Program-made: the position numbers and the translations under genes
The notes under the pieces: generated by a model
Told to the model about the DNA's origin: nothing
Database searches by the model: none
Seen by the model: only the letters and a program-made list of their open reading frames with translations
From: Methanobacteriota archaeon
GTDB taxonomy: Archaea; Methanobacteriota; Methanobacteria; Methanobacteriales; Methanobacteriaceae
Length of the DNA: 5,806 bases
NCBI GenBank assembly: GCA_023409695.1
Contig: JAEYQZ010000098.1
Coordinates: 1-5,806 of the forward strand
Reading direction: 5' to 3'
Part shown: positions 1 to 5,504 of the stretch, piece after piece
Position numbering within the stretch: position 1 is the first letter of the stretch
Layout: every line of letters starts with the position of its first letter

Positions 1-375
1 GTCATTGCAGAACCAAGACCATTTTTAGTTTTAAATCACGTGCATCTCCTAACCACTGAAAATGATTATTCATTCCCATCTGGTCATGCTGCAGCTTCAT
101 TTGCAGCTGCTGTTGCCATAGGTAAAAAGTATAGTTTTATTATTAAGGGAAAATCATATAAGTTAATTTATCCACTACTGGCATTTGCAGCAGTAATAGG
201 ATTTTCAAGAGTGTATATTGGGGTCCATTATCCGCTGGATGTGATTTTTGGAGCAGTCATTGGAACAATATTTGCACTGGCAGTTGTACGATTTGAAAAG
301 AAAATCTTGAGTTTTATTGGTTTAAAGAAAATTCTAAATATTAATATCACTAGAAAACTCAAAGATATAATTTAA
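1..375 (+). CDS. PAP2-family membrane lipid phosphatase, 3' part (N-terminus outside window)
   Basis: The frame is open from the first base and gives 124 residues to a TAA at 373-375. A GTG at 40 is an internal valine, not the start, because the family motifs begin upstream of it. All three parts of the PAP2 signature are visible: Arg-Pro at residues 6-7 (end of KxxxxxxRP; its lysine lies off the window), PSGH at 26-29, and SRxxxxxHxxxD at 69-80 (S69, R70, H76, D80). Two hydrophobic stretches flank the last motif, and a basic tail of about 28 residues ends the protein. PAP2 enzymes remove phosphate from lipid phosphates or diphosphates through a phospho-histidine intermediate (here probably H76), usually on the outer face of the membrane. 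With a DedA gene 56 bases downstream on the same strand, a role in polyprenyl-diphosphate carrier recycling is a reasonable inference, but phosphatidylglycerophosphate or another lipid cannot be excluded. The family call is secure; the substrate is unknown. Confidence 0.9.
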   Translation, partial: VIAEPRPFLVLNHVHLLTTENDYSFPSGHAAASFAAAVAIGKKYSFIIKGKSYKLIYPLLAFAAVIGFSRVYIGVHYPLDVIFGAVIGTIFALAVVRFEKKILSFIGLKKILNINITRKLKDII

Positions 376-416
376 AACATATTTTTAATCCATATTCAGT
401 ATTTTTAAGTTAATTT

Positions 417-423
417 AAGGAGA
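417..423 (+). promoter_or_regulatory. Ribosome-binding site of the DedA gene
   Basis: AAGGAGA lies 8 bases before the ATG at 432 and fixes that start. The 56-base gap between the PAP2 stop and this ATG contains two T5 runs and AT-rich sequence but no clear hairpin, so either read-through from the PAP2 gene or a separate promoter is possible. Confidence 0.75.
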
Positions 424-431
424 AAAATTAC

Positions 432-1058
432 ATGACAAGTATAATTGAATTGGTAAGTAATTTTGCAATTAATATGATAAGCAGTTTAGGTTACTGGGGT
501 GTTTTCATTGGAATGACCATTGAAAGTGCATGTATTCCCCTTCCAAGTGAAGTAATAATGCCCTTCGCAGGATTTGCAGTATCAGAAGGGAAAATGACAC
601 TTTTGGGGATAACCATTGCTGGAACTCTAGGTAACCTTCTAGGCGGTTTAATCATTTACTTTATTGGGCTAAAAGAAGGAAGACCCATTCTAGAAAAATA
701 CGGAAAATATATACTTATAAGCCACAGCAAACTTGACAAGGCTGATCACTGGTTTGAAAAATATGGTCATGAAGCCGTTCTGATTGGCCGTATGCTGCCC
801 GTAATAAGGACATTTATATCCCTACCTGCAGGAATTGCCCGAATGGATCTTAAAAAGTTCACAATCTATACTCTTCTTGGATCATTGCCTTGGACCTTTG
901 CTTTAGGTTATATTGGCGTTCAACTAGGTCCTCACTGGGAATTAATTAAAGGTTATTTCCATATACTGGACGTGATCGTTGCGATAGGAATAATAGGGTT
1001 CATAGCTTACTTAATTTACAAATATAAAAAAACAGATAAGAAGATCACTAATAATTAA
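432..1058 (+). CDS. DedA-family (SNARE-associated / VTT domain) integral membrane protein
   Basis: This 208-residue protein has the usual DedA length and motif order. It begins with an N-terminal hydrophobic segment. Next comes ESACIPLPSE at residues 31-40, part of the re-entrant loop, and then a glycine-rich membrane segment (about 57-80). An amphipathic linker follows, with HWFEKYG at 106-112. The hallmark G-R-x-L-P-x-x-R-T is at 119-127, followed by PAG at 132-134. A last membrane helix spans about 178-196, and the tail is lysine-rich. R120 and R126 match in spacing the paired arginines needed for function in E. coli DedA proteins such as YqjA. Some family members have been shown to return undecaprenyl phosphate across the membrane, and others affect proton-motive-force homeostasis. 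In an archaeon the carrier would be a related polyprenyl or dolichyl phosphate. The upstream PAP2 gene fits lipid-carrier recycling, but that link is inferred from position only. The ATG is supported by a good ribosome-binding site. Confidence 0.92.
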   Translation: MTSIIELVSNFAINMISSLGYWGVFIGMTIESACIPLPSEVIMPFAGFAVSEGKMTLLGITIAGTLGNLLGGLIIYFIGLKEGRPILEKYGKYILISHSKLDKADHWFEKYGHEAVLIGRMLPVIRTFISLPAGIARMDLKKFTIYTLLGSLPWTFALGYIGVQLGPHWELIKGYFHILDVIVAIGIIGFIAYLIYKYKKTDKKITNN

Positions 1059-1083
1059 AAACCTATATAAATTAAATCTTTTT
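1026..1083. terminator. Shared terminator zone between convergent genes (T-runs on both strands)
   Basis: The DedA gene and the leftward gene end 13 bases apart. For rightward transcription there is a T5 at 1079-1083, inside the last codons of the opposite gene. For leftward transcription there is a T5 (AAAAA on +, 1057-1061) and a T7 (1026-1032) inside the end of the DedA gene. Archaeal termination can rely on T-rich tracts without a hairpin, and I see no strong stem here. Transcripts from the two strands probably overlap at their 3' ends. Confidence 0.45.
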
Positions 1084-1956
1084 AGCGGCCCACAAAATCA
1101 TGCGGGCCAGCATTTCTGGTTTAGTTGGAGAAAGTTCAGGATGGGGCCCGCTGAGTACGACCCTTCCTGATCCATATGTATCAGTGGCAATTGCAGCATA
1201 GTTTTGATAACCTGTTTCATTAGCAGCATATACAGCCAGGGAATCATTAGAACCATCTGTTTTATACATTGCAGGACCATTCCAGTGATACATTGTAACA
1301 CTATCCTGAGAACTAAAAAAGCCAGAGGTTTTTTGGCCCACAAAATTTGAGGAATTTTGCAGATTCAAACTATTTTCTCCATTAGAGGTAATTGAAACCG
1401 GTAAATTACCCACATAATCTACAGACTTAGAATTTATATTAGGCGCAATTCCCCACCCATCATAATCTCCATCAACATGTTTAGAGGCCGCATAAGCACC
1501 TGCACATATTCCAACGTAGCCGTTACCATTTTTAACAAAATTTTTTAAATTTTCCTCATTAATTTCAGGATTGTTGATATAAGTTATTCCAAGGCCCCCC
1601 GGCATGATTAAAACATCATAGCCAGATAAAGTTTGTGAATTAATTTCTTCTGTGGTCGAATAATTGAAATGTACATCTGAATCAAGATTTTCATTATTTA
1701 CATAATCTAAACAATCTTTTATCCCATCCACACTACCTGGAATTACTCCTTCACCATCATAAATTAAAACATTTACTGTTACTGAAGTTGAAGCATTTAC
1801 CTCACCTTGAGCATTTAACAAATTATCATTATTTTTCCCAATATTCAATGGATTGCCGTTAATTACAGTCATGGATGTAAGTCCAATCAATGTAAATGAA
1901 ATTAGTAATACAATTGTTAAAATCTTTCTATCACTTAAATATCTGCATATTTTCAT
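1072..1956 (-). CDS. Exported BPL_N-type class I glutamine amidotransferase-like protein
   Basis: The protein has 294 residues. Basic residues at 1-11 and a hydrophobic segment at about 12-32 form a signal peptide or N-terminal membrane anchor, so the rest should lie outside the membrane. A polar linker (33-58) leads to an amidotransferase-like fold: first strand VNVLIYDGEG at 61-70, LIMPGG at 116-121, and the nucleophile elbow GICAGAY at 149-155 with C151 as candidate nucleophile. HWNGP is at 224-228, and GPHPE at 270-274 supplies H272 and E274. This Cys-His-Glu set and the GICAGAY and GPHPE motifs match the domain called biotin-protein ligase N-terminal (BPL_N), which despite its name occurs alone in many exported proteins of unknown substrate. 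There is no ligase domain here, so it should not be called a biotin ligase. The triad is complete and the protein is probably active. The ATG at 1956 has a weak GGAAG only 3 bases upstream, which with a TATA-like box about 26 bases away could mean a very short leader. Confidence 0.85.
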   Translation of the reverse strand: MKICRYLSDRKILTIVLLISFTLIGLTSMTVINGNPLNIGKNNDNLLNAQGEVNASTSVTVNVLIYDGEGVIPGSVDGIKDCLDYVNNENLDSDVHFNYSTTEEINSQTLSGYDVLIMPGGLGITYINNPEINEENLKNFVKNGNGYVGICAGAYAASKHVDGDYDGWGIAPNINSKSVDYVGNLPVSITSNGENSLNLQNSSNFVGQKTSGFFSSQDSVTMYHWNGPAMYKTDGSNDSLAVYAANETGYQNYAAIATDTYGSGRVVLSGPHPELSPTKPEMLARMILWAAKKI

Positions 1957-1981
1957 TAGCTTCCAGATTATGTATCAGAGC

Positions 1982-2012
1982 TTATAAATGTTTTGAAAAT
2001 AAGGATATTTAA
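1982..2012 (-). promoter_or_regulatory. Candidate promoter of the BPL_N-like gene (two possible TATA boxes)
   Basis: Read leftward, TTTATAA at about 1989-1983 lies some 26-33 bases before the ATG and would give an almost leaderless message. TTAAATAT at 2012-2005 would start transcription near 1980 and leave a leader of about 24 bases. The second box overlaps one arm of a palindrome at 2011-2028. Which box is used cannot be decided from sequence alone. Confidence 0.4.
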
Positions 2013-2032
2013 TACGTTATTACGTATTTAAA
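2008..2032. promoter_or_regulatory. Palindrome AATACGT-n4-ACGTATT, candidate operator
   Basis: Perfect 7-base inverted arms lie at 2011-2017 and 2022-2028, separated by four bases. The match extends outward (TTT on the left, AAA on the right) if one extra T is allowed. It sits 55-72 bases before the ATG of the BPL_N-like gene and overlaps a possible TATA box. A two-fold symmetric site in this position is what a dimeric repressor or activator would bind. The regulator is not identifiable from this window. Confidence 0.45.
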
Positions 2033-2039
2033 GAAATTT

Positions 2040-2191
2040 AAGTAGATTTTATCCATTAAAAAGAGAATTTAAAAAGAATTTAACACCAGATTAAACTGAA
2101 TGATACTTTTAAAAATATATAGAAATTTGAATAGAGTTAAGAATCCATCAAATTATAGTAGTAGCAGCAAAATTACCTGTTCTAATTAGAT
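2040..2191 (-). terminator. AT-rich gap downstream of the HD gene with several T-runs (probable terminator region)
   Basis: This stretch follows the leftward HD gene and holds no convincing open reading frame or RNA gene. On the coding strand of that gene there are T5 runs at 2111-2115, 2071-2075 and 2058-2062. The last two lie in a short near-repeat (AAAAAGAGAATTT then AAAAAGAATTT on the + strand). These are plausible multi-step archaeal terminators 77 to 134 bases past the stop codon. A perfect 10-base palindrome, TCTAATTAGA, lies directly after the stop at 2181-2190; its role is unknown. Confidence 0.4.
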
Positions 2192-3400
2192 CTACCATTT
2201 TTTCTTATAGAAATAGTTGAATATCCTGCCAAAATCTGTTCCGGATATTATACTATTTTTATAGACATTAAAAATGTTTTCTCTACCTTCTTCAAGATAT
2301 CTTGAAGTTATTCCATATTCTATAGATAAATTAGTCTCAATAAATGCAGCAAGCTTATCACATGCCTTTATCAATTCCCCGTCAAGTGGAGAATATTCAT
2401 TTTTATTGTACTTTTTATTCATTTCCTTGAATTTAATTCCTTTTTGAGACATGCCTTCTTTTTTAATCTTATTTTTAAATTCATCCTCAGTAAAATATTT
2501 CATCTCCCCGTGCCATGTTTTAGGAAGTAATGGGAGCACTTCTTCTTTCATGCGCTCATTTTCGTAGTCTTTGATTATATCTTCTAAACCTGCAGCGCTT
2601 TTTATTGGAGAAATGATATCCCTAGTGGATACTTCAGGCAAATCATGAAATAGGCCTGCAAAGAAATTATTATAAACTCTCCTCTCACAAGGATCAGTCT
2701 CCATTTTAATGGTGCATAAATAAGCAGTTATGGCCACTATCAACATATGCCCCAAAACTGACGTCTCGGGTACTCTCGGGGAATGTGCCCATCTTTTCTG
2801 GAAACGCAGCTGCCCGCAGAGATCCACAAATCCATAGGATTTTTTTCCAAGCAGAATTTTTTGAACACCAATTAAATCATAGTGATCTTCAATCTGGTTT
2901 TCTATATTCTCCTTTGTCTTTTCTATTCCATAAATAAAGGGAGCTGAGTGGTATATGATCTTAAATTCCCAGTTTGTAGCCAGGTAATGAGCAGCGCGGA
3001 GTATTTTCCGCTCAAGGGTATTTTCATCCCGCATAAAATAATTTTCAAATTTATGTTTGAATCTTTCATCATTTAAATAGTTAAAATCTTCTTTAAGTTC
3101 ATTTAAAACATGATTATTTAATTCCTGGCGCCTTTCTGCCATCATCCTATGAAAAACTGGAGGCTTGATATCTGTTAAAACTAAACGGTAAAGGAATTCA
3201 AAAATAAAGCTTTCTATAAGATTTAACCAGTCTACATGGCCCTTACCTTTCTTATCCTCCTCAATTTTTGCGATGACATATGCTATCACCATTTTATGGG
3301 CCTGTTTATCAAGTTCTGTTAATTCAACTGGCCTTATATGGTCATTCCATCGCTGCATGCTTGCAGCCTCAAAAAATCTTTCAATCAGCTTTTCTATCAT
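2192..3400 (-). CDS. HD-superfamily hydrolase, YfbR-like 5'-deoxynucleotidase type, with degenerate N-terminal HD copy
   Basis: The protein has 402 residues and no signal peptide or membrane segment, so it is likely cytoplasmic. The C-terminal half carries a complete HD site in the order seen in E. coli YfbR: R203-W204, H218, H252-D253 followed by P255-E256, D261, and D348 in the motif KACDKLAAF. R203 to H218, and H252 to E256 and D261, keep the spacing I recall for YfbR. A charged insert of about 27 residues separates the HD pair from D348. YfbR removes phosphate from deoxynucleoside 5'-monophosphates using a divalent metal. A similar activity is a fair inference here, but other HD phosphohydrolases are possible. 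The N-terminal half (about 17-145) repeats the pattern with RW at 17-18, H35 and AAHYLA at 136-141, but the HD pair is replaced by Y71-R72, so it is probably not catalytic. The protein is about twice the length of YfbR. The ATG is supported by GGTGA four bases upstream. Confidence 0.8.
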   Translation of the reverse strand: MIEKLIERFFEAASMQRWNDHIRPVELTELDKQAHKMVIAYVIAKIEEDKKGKGHVDWLNLIESFIFEFLYRLVLTDIKPPVFHRMMAERRQELNNHVLNELKEDFNYLNDERFKHKFENYFMRDENTLERKILRAAHYLATNWEFKIIYHSAPFIYGIEKTKENIENQIEDHYDLIGVQKILLGKKSYGFVDLCGQLRFQKRWAHSPRVPETSVLGHMLIVAITAYLCTIKMETDPCERRVYNNFFAGLFHDLPEVSTRDIISPIKSAAGLEDIIKDYENERMKEEVLPLLPKTWHGEMKYFTEDEFKNKIKKEGMSQKGIKFKEMNKKYNKNEYSPLDGELIKACDKLAAFIETNLSIEYGITSRYLEEGRENIFNVYKNSIISGTDFGRIFNYFYKKKW

Positions 3401-3404
3401 GAAT

Positions 3405-3409
3405 TCACC
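3405..3409 (-). promoter_or_regulatory. Ribosome-binding site of the HD gene
   Basis: GGTGA, complementary to the conserved 3' end of 16S rRNA, lies four bases before the ATG at 3400 and supports that start. Confidence 0.65.
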
Positions 3410-3411
3410 AT

Positions 3412-3462
3412 TTATCTTAAAAATTATATTTAGATAAGATTAGACATGTATTATTTATTAAT
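3412..3462 (-). promoter_or_regulatory. AT-rich candidate promoter region of the HD gene
   Basis: Reading leftward, TTAATAAATAATA (about 3462-3450) and TAAATATAA (about 3432-3424) are TATA-like. The first would leave a leader of roughly 30 bases carrying the GGTGA site, so it fits better. Two overlapping 6-base inverted repeats (TTATCT 3412-3417 with AGATAA 3432-3437; ATCTTA 3414-3419 with TAAGAT 3435-3440) surround the second. In this AT-rich stretch they may be chance. Confidence 0.3.
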
Positions 3463-3532
3463 CTGATTATTTAACTGTATTTGAAATGATTAAATAATAA
3501 ACAATAGAATTTTAAAAAATAAAAATAGAAAT

Positions 3533-3571
3533 AAAAAAAATAAGCCCTCGAAAACAAGTTTCTTTTGGCTT
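3533..3571 (-). terminator. Hairpin plus T8 terminator after the beta-helix gene
   Basis: Read leftward, 17 bases after the stop codon at 3588, AAGCC (3571-3567) pairs with GGCTT (3546-3542). An inner GAAA/TTTC pair lies within the loop, and a run of eight T follows (3540-3533). More T-rich sequence lies beyond. This resembles an intrinsic terminator and separates the beta-helix gene from the HD gene. The stem is short, and the T-run may matter more than the hairpin in an archaeon. Confidence 0.6.
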
Positions 3572-3587
3572 GCAAAAACTATGTGTT

Positions 3588-5417
3588 TTATCTTCCTGTC
3601 TTAAACTTAAAAGCGTACCTTGCTGCAAGATTATTGCCAGAGTAATCTTTTACGGCACGAGCCGGAATATAAACCTGATACCAGTTGTAAGCATATCTTC
3701 TTAAACTCATTTTAATGTTAAGTGTATTTCCTGAAATCCATTTGCTAATAGAAACTATTTTTCCTGTATTGAGGTTTTTAATATATATTTTAGACCAGTA
3801 GGTGCTTGCTTTAATGTTTTCATTGAATTTAATGGATATTGCAGCTGTTCTTGAATATCCTTTAGTGTAATTTTTAGGATAGGTTAAGATTATTTTAGGC
3901 GAAATTACATCTACTATTTTTACTAACGCACTTACAGTTTGATTATCAACTTTAGCTGAAACAGTAGCAGTTCCAAATGAAGAAACAGGTATTAAAAGTA
4001 CCGAATTAGCTATACCCCATCCTGTAATTTTTGGCGAAGCAATACTCCCTTTTGTAGTATAGAATAAAACACTTATCCGATCTGGTAAATTATTTTGAGC
4101 AATAGATCCATCAGAAGCATGATTTAGATCTGCAGTAATGTTAGAATGCCCACCAGAATATGCTAATGCAGGAGATGCATAAACCTTTAAAATTAACCAG
4201 GGACTATATTTAACAGGATTCCCGTATATTTTTCCACTTGGATTACCATTAGAGCCCCACCAGTTGTAGGTTGCATCTACATTCTCATTAGAGTAATTAA
4301 CCAATGCCCAATGTGTATTATTTGCAATTCTGTTACAATATACTTGATTACCTGAAGGAGTACTGAATATAGATCCAAAAACGATTCCATCACCATTATT
4401 GTAAATATTATTGGCCAATATCGTGTTATTTAAAGATTTAGCGATAGTACCATCATAAGGAACTCCAATATCTTTAACGACAAGATCATCAACTTCAATG
4501 CCTATACTGTTGTTATTTATAATATTTCGGGATATTACATTCTGGGATGAGCCGTGTACACGAATTCCCTGAGCGTTATTTTGAACAGTGTTTTGAATAA
4601 TATCGTTGTTCATACAAGGGTAAGCTGGATTTAAAGTTTCTATTAGTATTCCTGTATGACTGCCATTTACAGTGTTTCTTAAGATTTCACAGTTGTTTGC
4701 ATCTAATATATGAATTCCATTAATTGTGTTGCCATTTAAGATGTTATCTGATATGGTAGCTGAATCAGATCCATCAAGGAAAATCCCTCCAGGGTTATTT
4801 CGTATATTATTGCCTGTAATAGTTAAATGATCAGAGCCCTGAGTGTTTATTCCACTTCCAGTTCCTGTTGCCCCATTATCCCTAATTGTGTTATTTGTAA
4901 TAATGGTATAACTCTCATCATCAACGTAAATTCCGTTCCCATTGCCGTAAATTGTGTTGTTAACGATAGTACTATGTGCATTTCCTGCAGGCATCCTGAC
5001 TCCAATCCAATTTCCATAAATTGTGTTATTCTTAATTGTGTTATAAGAAAAACCTCCAAAGAAGACACCATAAGAATTTGTTGATCCAGTAACAGTAAAT
5101 CCATTTATAGAGGATCCATTACCTGCAAAACAAAAAACTGAATTATCAGGATCTTTGGCTTTGACTGTTACTTTGCCTTTGGAAGTTATTTTTAAATTCG
5201 CCTTATTTATATATACATTCTCGGTATAAGTATATGATGAACCATTATTGTCATATACATTAATATTATCACCTGGAGATGCAGCATTTATTGCATCAGT
5301 GATATTAGTATAATTACATCCTGAGGGTCCTACCTTCCAGTCCGTTGCAGAAACAGTACTGCAAATGGTTAAGGCAAAAATTAGAATTAATACCGTTATT
5401 AATGCTTGCTTTTTAAT
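3588..5417 (-). CDS. Secreted right-handed parallel beta-helix (PbH1) adhesin-like protein with Ig-like and SbsA-type domains; non-canonical ATT start
   Basis: The frame is open from the in-frame stop at 5436-5438 to the TAA at 3588. With ATT at 5417 as start the product has 609 residues. A signal peptide occupies about 1-24 (two lysines, a hydrophobic core, then VSA before TDW). Next comes an N-terminal cap with DAINAASPGDNINVYD and an ENVYINKANLKIT segment, typical of pectin-lyase-fold surface proteins. About eleven rungs of roughly 22 residues, rich in NNTI-like turns, cover about 108-388 and end in YNWWGS (384-389). An Ig-like domain (about 423-505) follows. A C-terminal SbsA-type Ig domain (about 506-609) starts at PKIILTYPKN and ends with the protein. 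No transmembrane anchor, sorting motif or pseudomurein-binding repeat is present. Such proteins are thought to bind carbohydrates or mediate contact at the archaeal surface; a polysaccharide lyase or epimerase role is less likely without visible catalytic residues. The first ATG in frame (4994) lies inside the helix and would remove the signal peptide, so it is not the natural start. Confidence 0.82.
   Translation of the reverse strand: MKKQALITVLILIFALTICSTVSATDWKVGPSGCNYTNITDAINAASPGDNINVYDNNGSSYTYTENVYINKANLKITSKGKVTVKAKDPDNSVFCFAGNGSSINGFTVTGSTNSYGVFFGGFSYNTIKNNTIYGNWIGVRMPAGNAHSTIVNNTIYGNGNGIYVDDESYTIITNNTIRDNGATGTGSGINTQGSDHLTITGNNIRNNPGGIFLDGSDSATISDNILNGNTINGIHILDANNCEILRNTVNGSHTGILIETLNPAYPCMNNDIIQNTVQNNAQGIRVHGSSQNVISRNIINNNSIGIEVDDLVVKDIGVPYDGTIAKSLNNTILANNIYNNGDGIVFGSIFSTPSGNQVYCNRIANNTHWALVNYSNENVDATYNWWGSNGNPSGKIYGNPVKYSPWLILKVYASPALAYSGGHSNITADLNHASDGSIAQNNLPDRISVLFYTTKGSIASPKITGWGIANSVLLIPVSSFGTATVSAKVDNQTVSALVKIVDVISPKIILTYPKNYTKGYSRTAAISIKFNENIKASTYWSKIYIKNLNTGKIVSISKWISGNTLNIKMSLRRYAYNWYQVYIPARAVKDYSGNNLAARYAFKFKTGR
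4254..5096 (-). repeat. Degenerate tandem repeats coding for beta-helix rungs
   Basis: About eleven diverged units of roughly 66 bases encode the helix rungs. At the DNA level the word AATTGTGTT on the + strand (AACACAATT, coding Asn-Thr-Ile) recurs at 5034, 5019, 4950, 4884 and 4722. The rungs carry stacked asparagines, forming a likely asparagine ladder. Divergence between units argues against recent expansion. Confidence 0.6.
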
Positions 5418-5429
5418 TTTATCCCCTTC
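5415..5429 (-). promoter_or_regulatory. Purine-rich ribosome-binding site and putative ATT start of the beta-helix gene
   Basis: Read leftward, GAAGGGG (5429-5423) is followed by ATAAA and then ATT (5417-5415), AAA, AAG, CAA. The spacing is normal for a start codon, and the codons after ATT give the classic KKQ beginning of a signal peptide. No ATG, GTG or TTG occurs in this frame between the upstream stop (5436-5438) and the ATG at 4994. Confidence 0.6.
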
Positions 5430-5449
5430 TTTTGATTAGTTACATAAAT

Positions 5450-5470
5450 AAAAAAATTAAAAATATAAAA
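5450..5470 (-). promoter_or_regulatory. TATA-like box of the beta-helix gene, overlapping T-runs after the cysteine-rich gene
   Basis: Read leftward, TTTTATATTT lies at 5470-5461. Transcription would begin near 5440 and give a leader of about 20-25 bases holding the GAAGGGG site. A T7 run at 5456-5450 and T5 runs beside the box could also terminate the upstream gene, whose stop is at 5505-5507. The 87-base gap thus seems to serve both purposes. Confidence 0.5.
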
Positions 5471-5504
5471 AGCATATTTTCAATTTAAATTTCATATTTT
5501 GAGA

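Noticed and set aside
1098..1343. Leftward 81-residue open frame inside the amidotransferase-like gene
   Set aside because: It lies wholly within the well-supported gene in a shifted frame and has no recognisable domain.
1072..1956. Naming the BPL_N-like protein a biotin-protein ligase
   Set aside because: Only the amidotransferase-like domain is present. The ligase catalytic domain is absent and the protein is exported.
2192..3400. HD protein as part of an anti-phage nucleotide-depletion or signalling system
   Set aside because: HD nucleotidases can act in defence, but no neighbouring gene looks like a sensor, nucleotide cyclase, effector or mobile element. A housekeeping deoxynucleotidase role is simpler.
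4827..5084. Rightward 85-residue cysteine-rich open frame opposite the beta-helix gene
   Set aside because: It is the antisense of the repeated Asn-Thr-Ile codons, has repeated ISINCVI-like words caused by those repeats, and lacks a ribosome-binding site. It is a shadow of the real gene.
4254..5096. Repeated DNA words suggesting a CRISPR array or non-coding repeat
   Set aside because: The units are diverged, keep codon phase and encode beta-helix rungs. There are no constant repeats separated by unique spacers.
4847..5104. Leftward 85-residue open frame in another frame of the beta-helix gene
   Set aside because: It overlaps the helix-coding frame entirely and owes its openness to the repetitive codons. 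The real frame has signal peptide, cap and rungs throughout.
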